This document shows positions 60,264-64,000 of a stretch of DNA of 64,000 nt, one piece after another. Every line of letters begins with the position of its first letter. The stretch's first letter is position 1. The notes under the pieces are model-generated. The model did no database searches. It worked only from the letters and a program-made list of their open reading frames with translations, and had not been told where the DNA came from. Both the position numbers and the translations under genes were made by a program. Source of the stretch: Sesamum alatum (Eukaryota > Streptophyta > Magnoliopsida > Lamiales > Pedaliaceae); assembly GCA_034509735.1 (NCBI GenBank), contig JACGWO010000005.1, positions 13,629,264 to 13,693,263 on the forward strand, read 5' to 3'.

Positions 60264-62259
60264 TGTTAGAATAGGTGACCATACACCCAATCTTGGCGGG
60301 CAAAATGTAACCTATGTCTATACAATTTCAATGTTTTGATAAACTATTAATGAATAAAGAAGTGAAATTCATTCTGACATTACTTTGTTTGCGTTCACTT
60401 TACAGTTTCATATCTATCTGTTCACTACGCAAACAAAGCCCACGAACTGAAAACCTATTTTGGGGACTGGGACTACACTTGAAGGTAGGTCCATAAAATT
60501 AGTCTCGCCGAATCAGTCCGGAAATCTCCAAGTCAAGGAATCTCAAAATTGGGTACCGAGATTCCTCTTGAGACTTGCACTAAGCATCTGCTGTCGTATT
60601 TCGTCGACGGGTGACGAAGGTCGTCTAAGTAGTGTTAGTGGGTTAGCCTGCTAGGGAGCAGCTGACTGAGGTGACTCGGGGGAACCGTCTTACGGAGGAC
60701 CTTGAGTAGGGTCATCAAGGTATGACGTGTATTCCCGGTTCCAACAGTACAGGTCAAGTCCTTTGACTTGAGGAACTGCTGAGTTTACCTGTATATCAAG
60801 TTTGTATCTTAGATATGGTGAGAGATTGCCAAGAAGCACTTGAGTAGTCATAAGCCATGTCTAGTGCAGCTCTGGTGTACAGAGTGACAGTAGTTTCAAA
60901 GAAAGGATCTGTCTCCTGTCAAAGGCATTGACAGTTGAGTCTCACGTATGCTCTGTGTCTTGTTCCCAAAATCTGTGATCACAGTAACTGAACAGAAGGG
61001 AATGGTTCCCTTGCAGCGTTTAGTAAGGACAGACCGACACTTAAGTCCAAAATGGGTTCCTGCATTATCCGTGCCCTAGACCCTAAGTGGTGAGACCGTA
61101 GACAGAAGGACAAGTGTGTTGTTAGAGCCTAAATGTTCATCCCCGAAATTTCACCTAGTCTCTAGTGCCATGGACCGTTGCTAGATGGCCACCCATGGTA
61201 ACAGACGGATTCTAGGAATCCGACCAAGTCTAGCTGAAAAGGTGAACCTAAAGAGTCACACACAATCCACACACACTAACTATTTAATTTAGAATTAAAT
61301 ATTGGAGAAATGGAATGATTAAATTGGATCTAATCGGGTCCTTTATTTTCTTGGAGAATTAATTTCTTTTATTTGATAAAAGGGATTAATCTAATAAATT
61401 AGATTTATTAGAGGATTAATTTAATGGCCTTAGAATAAGTATTTATATTTATCATATTTATTTATTTGGCCTTTGGAATATTTAATAGGATTTAAATATT
61501 CCATTAAATTAAATTAATGGTTGAGATGGAAAGAGAGAGATGGATGGCTAGGATTGATTTGACTAGGTCAAACACTACCTTGACTAGGACTTTGACTAGG
61601 TCAAAATCCTAGTCAAAATAGACCTCTTTAGAGTTGGAGTTTAAAGAGGATTAAAATCCTCCTCTATATATAGCCCTAGCCTTTCACTATTTGAGAAATG
61701 ATGAAACTCCAACACACACACACACACACACACACACACTACTCGTCTCTCTCCTCTCTCCCTCTCGTCCGCCCACTCTCTCTCTCTCTCACAAGAAAAT
61801 ATTTTCTTGTTCTTTTGTTCTTGGAACAATCGAACTTAGGAGAATTAATACCATTAACTAATAACGTGTGATTAATTCATCATCTCCAAAATAATACTTG
61901 TTCGTTCGCTAGCACGACGTGCAAGATACGTGGGTGGATTGCGTGTTACAATTTGGAAAATCTCACGTATGAGATTTGGTGCAAAACGGGGAACAACGCG
62001 AGTACCGGTTAGAAGACGAAAACGACAATCGGTAGGTTCCGATTTAATTTTTCGTCCCTCTTTATTTTTAATCCTATGGCCTCCATGATTTCTTTATGCT
62101 TTTAATTCATGAGATACACCAAACTCCCGGGAACTTTAAGGGTACACCCTTGAACGTGTTCTTTTACTTAATTAAAAACATGCTTTTAATTTTTTGTATT
62201 GAATTTTATACCGCGCTTCCGCATTCGCGCTATTTCCCGGGACGATCCACATTCTTTCA
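60264..62259 (+). repeat. 3' LTR of E
   Basis: 1996 bp with the same order of motifs as the 5' LTR: CCATGG core 61168-61198, W-box cluster 61558-61617 (six cores), TATATATA 61665-61672, (CA)n 61712-61739. It is followed by the cattt duplication. Confidence 0.94.
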
Positions 62260-62303
62260 CATTTCGCCTGCCAAGATTGGCTACATGGTCACCTATTCTA
62301 ACA
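62260..62303 (-). repeat. 3' LTR of F, terminal piece
   Basis: After the cattt copy, the last 39 bp complete the minus-strand LTR of F (terminus TGTTAGAATAGGTGACC at 62303 on the minus strand). Confidence 0.88.
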
Positions 62304-63553
62304 ATCTCCCAATCGCCCATATGTCTAATCCCCATGTTCTCAAGATGTTGCGTATGAGCGCTCTGCGACATAGGCTTTTGTCAGCGGATCTGCTGTGTTG
62401 TCTGCTGAGTTGACTCGGTCCATCCGAATGTCACCTCTTCCTACCATTTCTCTTAGAAGATGGTAGCATCTAAGAATGTGTGTTTGGAATGGTAATGAGA
62501 TCTCAGTTCCTTTGCTTGCGTTATTGCACCGTTGTTATCACAAAAGATGACAACGGGCTCGGCGATGCTAGGCACCACACCCAAATCTTTGATGTAGTTT
62601 CTCATCCAAACCGCTTCCTTGGCAGCTTCTGAAGCTGCTATGTATTCGGCCTCAGTGGTGGAGTCAGCAGTGGTTGCTTTCTTGGAACTTTTCCAAGCCA
62701 CTGCTCCTCCATTGTGCCTGAATACGTAACCCGATTAAGATTTGGCATCATCGTCATCAGACTGAAAGCTAGCGTCGCTAAAGCCTTCCAGGATCAGTTC
62801 TCCATTGCCATAGACTAAGAACATTTCCTTAGTCCTCCTTAGGTACTTAAGGATGCCCTTAACAGCATTCCAATGTGCCTCTCCTGCACAAGACCGATAT
62901 CTTCTTGTCACGCTCAAAGCGTAAGCAATGTCAGGCGTGGTGCAGTGGACCGCATATTAGATGCTACCTACGGCAGAAGCATAGGGTATGACTTTCATCC
63001 TTTCAAGTTCCTCATCAGTCTGCGGGGACTGTTTCTTGGATAACTTGATCCCATGCCTCATGGGAAGGAATCCTCGTTTGGAGTTGTCCATCCGATATCT
63101 CATTAGGACTTTCTCCATATACGAGTTTTGGGTGAGCCCTAACATCCTTTTAGATCTGTCCTTGACAATTTGGATGCCTAGGATGTAGGAGGCTTCACCC
63201 AAGTCCTTCATGGAAAACTAGGTTGATAACCATGCTTTTGTGTCACCCAACATTCTAACATCATCACATATGAGTAGAATGTCATCCACATAAAGCATTA
63301 GGAACACTATAGAGCTCCCACTGACCTTCTTGTATACACAAGGGTTAGATTCGTTTTTGATGAAGTCATAGCCCCGTATCACTTCATCAAAGCGAATGTT
63401 CCAACTTCGAGATGCTTGTTTGAGGCCATAGATGGACTTCTGGAGACGACAGACCTTCTGTTCTTTTCCAGTGACTGTGAAACCCTCCGGCTAATCCATA
63501 TAGATCTCTTCCTCAACGAAACCATTGAGGAAGGCCGTTTTCACGTTCATTCT
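62304..63553 (-). pseudogene. Copia RT-RNase H remnant, element F
   Basis: Minus strand. The polypurine tract and the polyprotein stop are partly deleted: after AATCTCCC the sequence jumps to the RNase H C-terminus. RNase H (about 62900-62310) keeps SDAS, TEAEY and CDN, with a frameshift near 62490 and a stop near 62738. RT (63553-62950) keeps YVDD at 63292-63281 but has stops (TAG near 63221 for Trp; another near 63494 for Gln). The 5' end of the fragment is cut at 63553 by C2 inside the KTAFLNG block. Confidence 0.9.
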
Positions 63554-64000
63554 TGTTAGAATAGGTGACCAGAAAGTCAATGGTATTGGATGTTCTGAGA
63601 ACCATTCATCAATCTGTGAATAAGTAATATTATGTTAATGATTGTAGTAAAGATTCATAGGCATGAGTTTGTTGTACTTACTGCTTGCATCGTTACGATG
63701 TCACAACAAATGCCCACAGACTGAAATAACATTTCGGGAAATTGGAACTACACTTGGAGGTAGGTTCATGAAATCAGTTTCACCAAATCGGTCTGAAATA
63801 CTCCAAGTCAAAGGAATCTCGAGACAGGGCATCGAGAATCCATTTGAGACTTGCACTAAGCATCTGCTGTCGTGTTTCATCGACGGGTGACGAGGATCGT
63901 CTAAGCAGTGTTAGTAGGTCGGCCTGCTGGGGAGCGGCCGACTGAGGTGACTCGCGGGAATCGTCATATGGAAGCTACTCGGGCTTGGTCGGTATGACTC
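63554..64000 (+). mobile_element. Group C LTR start (C2), cut by window end
   Basis: It begins TGTTAGAATAGGTGACCAGAAAG and matches C1 pieces 1 and 2 (14995-15326, 27014-27130) as one continuous sequence. This independently shows that A interrupts the C1 LTR. The preceding five bases are attct; the partner flank is outside the window. Confidence 0.87.

Larger units (their letters stand above)
52152..62259 (+). mobile_element. Ty1-copia element E (group A), full length
   Basis: 10108 bp: 5' LTR 52152-54138, leader 54139-56385, gag-pol 56386-60247, polypurine tract, 3' LTR 60264-62259, with perfect cattt duplication. It was inserted into the minus-strand LTR of F, 39 bp from that LTR's terminus. 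LTR divergence is higher than in A (about 15 differences in the first 240 bp by eye). Confidence 0.95.

Noticed and set aside
1..64000. A bacterial-type defence or other gene system
   Set aside because: All substantial coding similarity is copia gag-pol. No other gene, operon or ribosome binding site pattern is present.

Overview
The window is a block of plant repetitive DNA made almost entirely of nested Ty1-copia LTR retrotransposons. I found no host gene, tRNA, rRNA or bacterial feature. The domain order gag - CCHC zinc knuckle - aspartic protease - integrase - reverse transcriptase - RNase H, primer sites matching the 3' end of plant initiator tRNA-Met, 5-bp target duplications and AT-rich leaders all indicate a flowering plant, probably a eudicot. 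That last step is inference, since no host gene is available to place it. Every gag-pol copy is broken by stops, frameshifts, deletions or insertions, so none looks autonomous.

Three related LTR groups share the terminus TGTTAGAATAGGTGACC. Group A (LTR about 2.0 kb) comprises A, E, F, G and H. Group B (about 2.2 kb) comprises B1, I and K, solo LTRs B2 and B3, and fragments. Group C (about 2.1 kb) comprises C1, C2 and J. D is an internal fragment not assigned to a group. Letters are my labels.

Layout. 1-492: end of a + LTR (G) inside a minus LTR (H, 493-731), then H pol remnants to 2530. 2531-3017: + group-B LTR piece fused head-to-head to minus element I (3016-12176). 12177-12556: + group-B LTR piece. 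12557-14994: minus group-C LTR (J) split by solo LTR B3 (12692-14490). 14995-39016: the 5' LTR of C1, split by element A (15327-27008, TSD ggatc) and element B1 (27401-37594, TSD ttcct); A itself carries solo LTR B2 (20794-23009, TSD agaat). 39017-43812: very decayed C1 interior. 43813-47714: minus fragment K. 47715-50221: + fragment D. 50222-63553: minus element F, its LTR split by E (52152-62259, TSD cattt). 63554-64000: start of another C LTR (C2).

The nesting gives relative ages. C1 is oldest, its pol is barely readable, and it hosts A and B1. By eye the two LTRs of A differ at about 5 sites in the first 340 bp, those of B1 at about 10 in 310 and those of E at about 15 in 240.

The most interesting material is non-coding. 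Each element has a leader of about 1.7-2.4 kb between primer site and gag. It holds a GC-rich block of variable length, a pair of CACGAGTCGTG palindromes, a TATAAATA box and a well-formed 3' splice signal just before the gag ATG, matched by a 5' splice-like GGTAGGT/GGTAAC inside the LTR. The LTRs carry a hairpin with compensatory changes near the primer site, a cluster of W-box cores before the TATA box in groups A and C, and a conserved open frame in group B.
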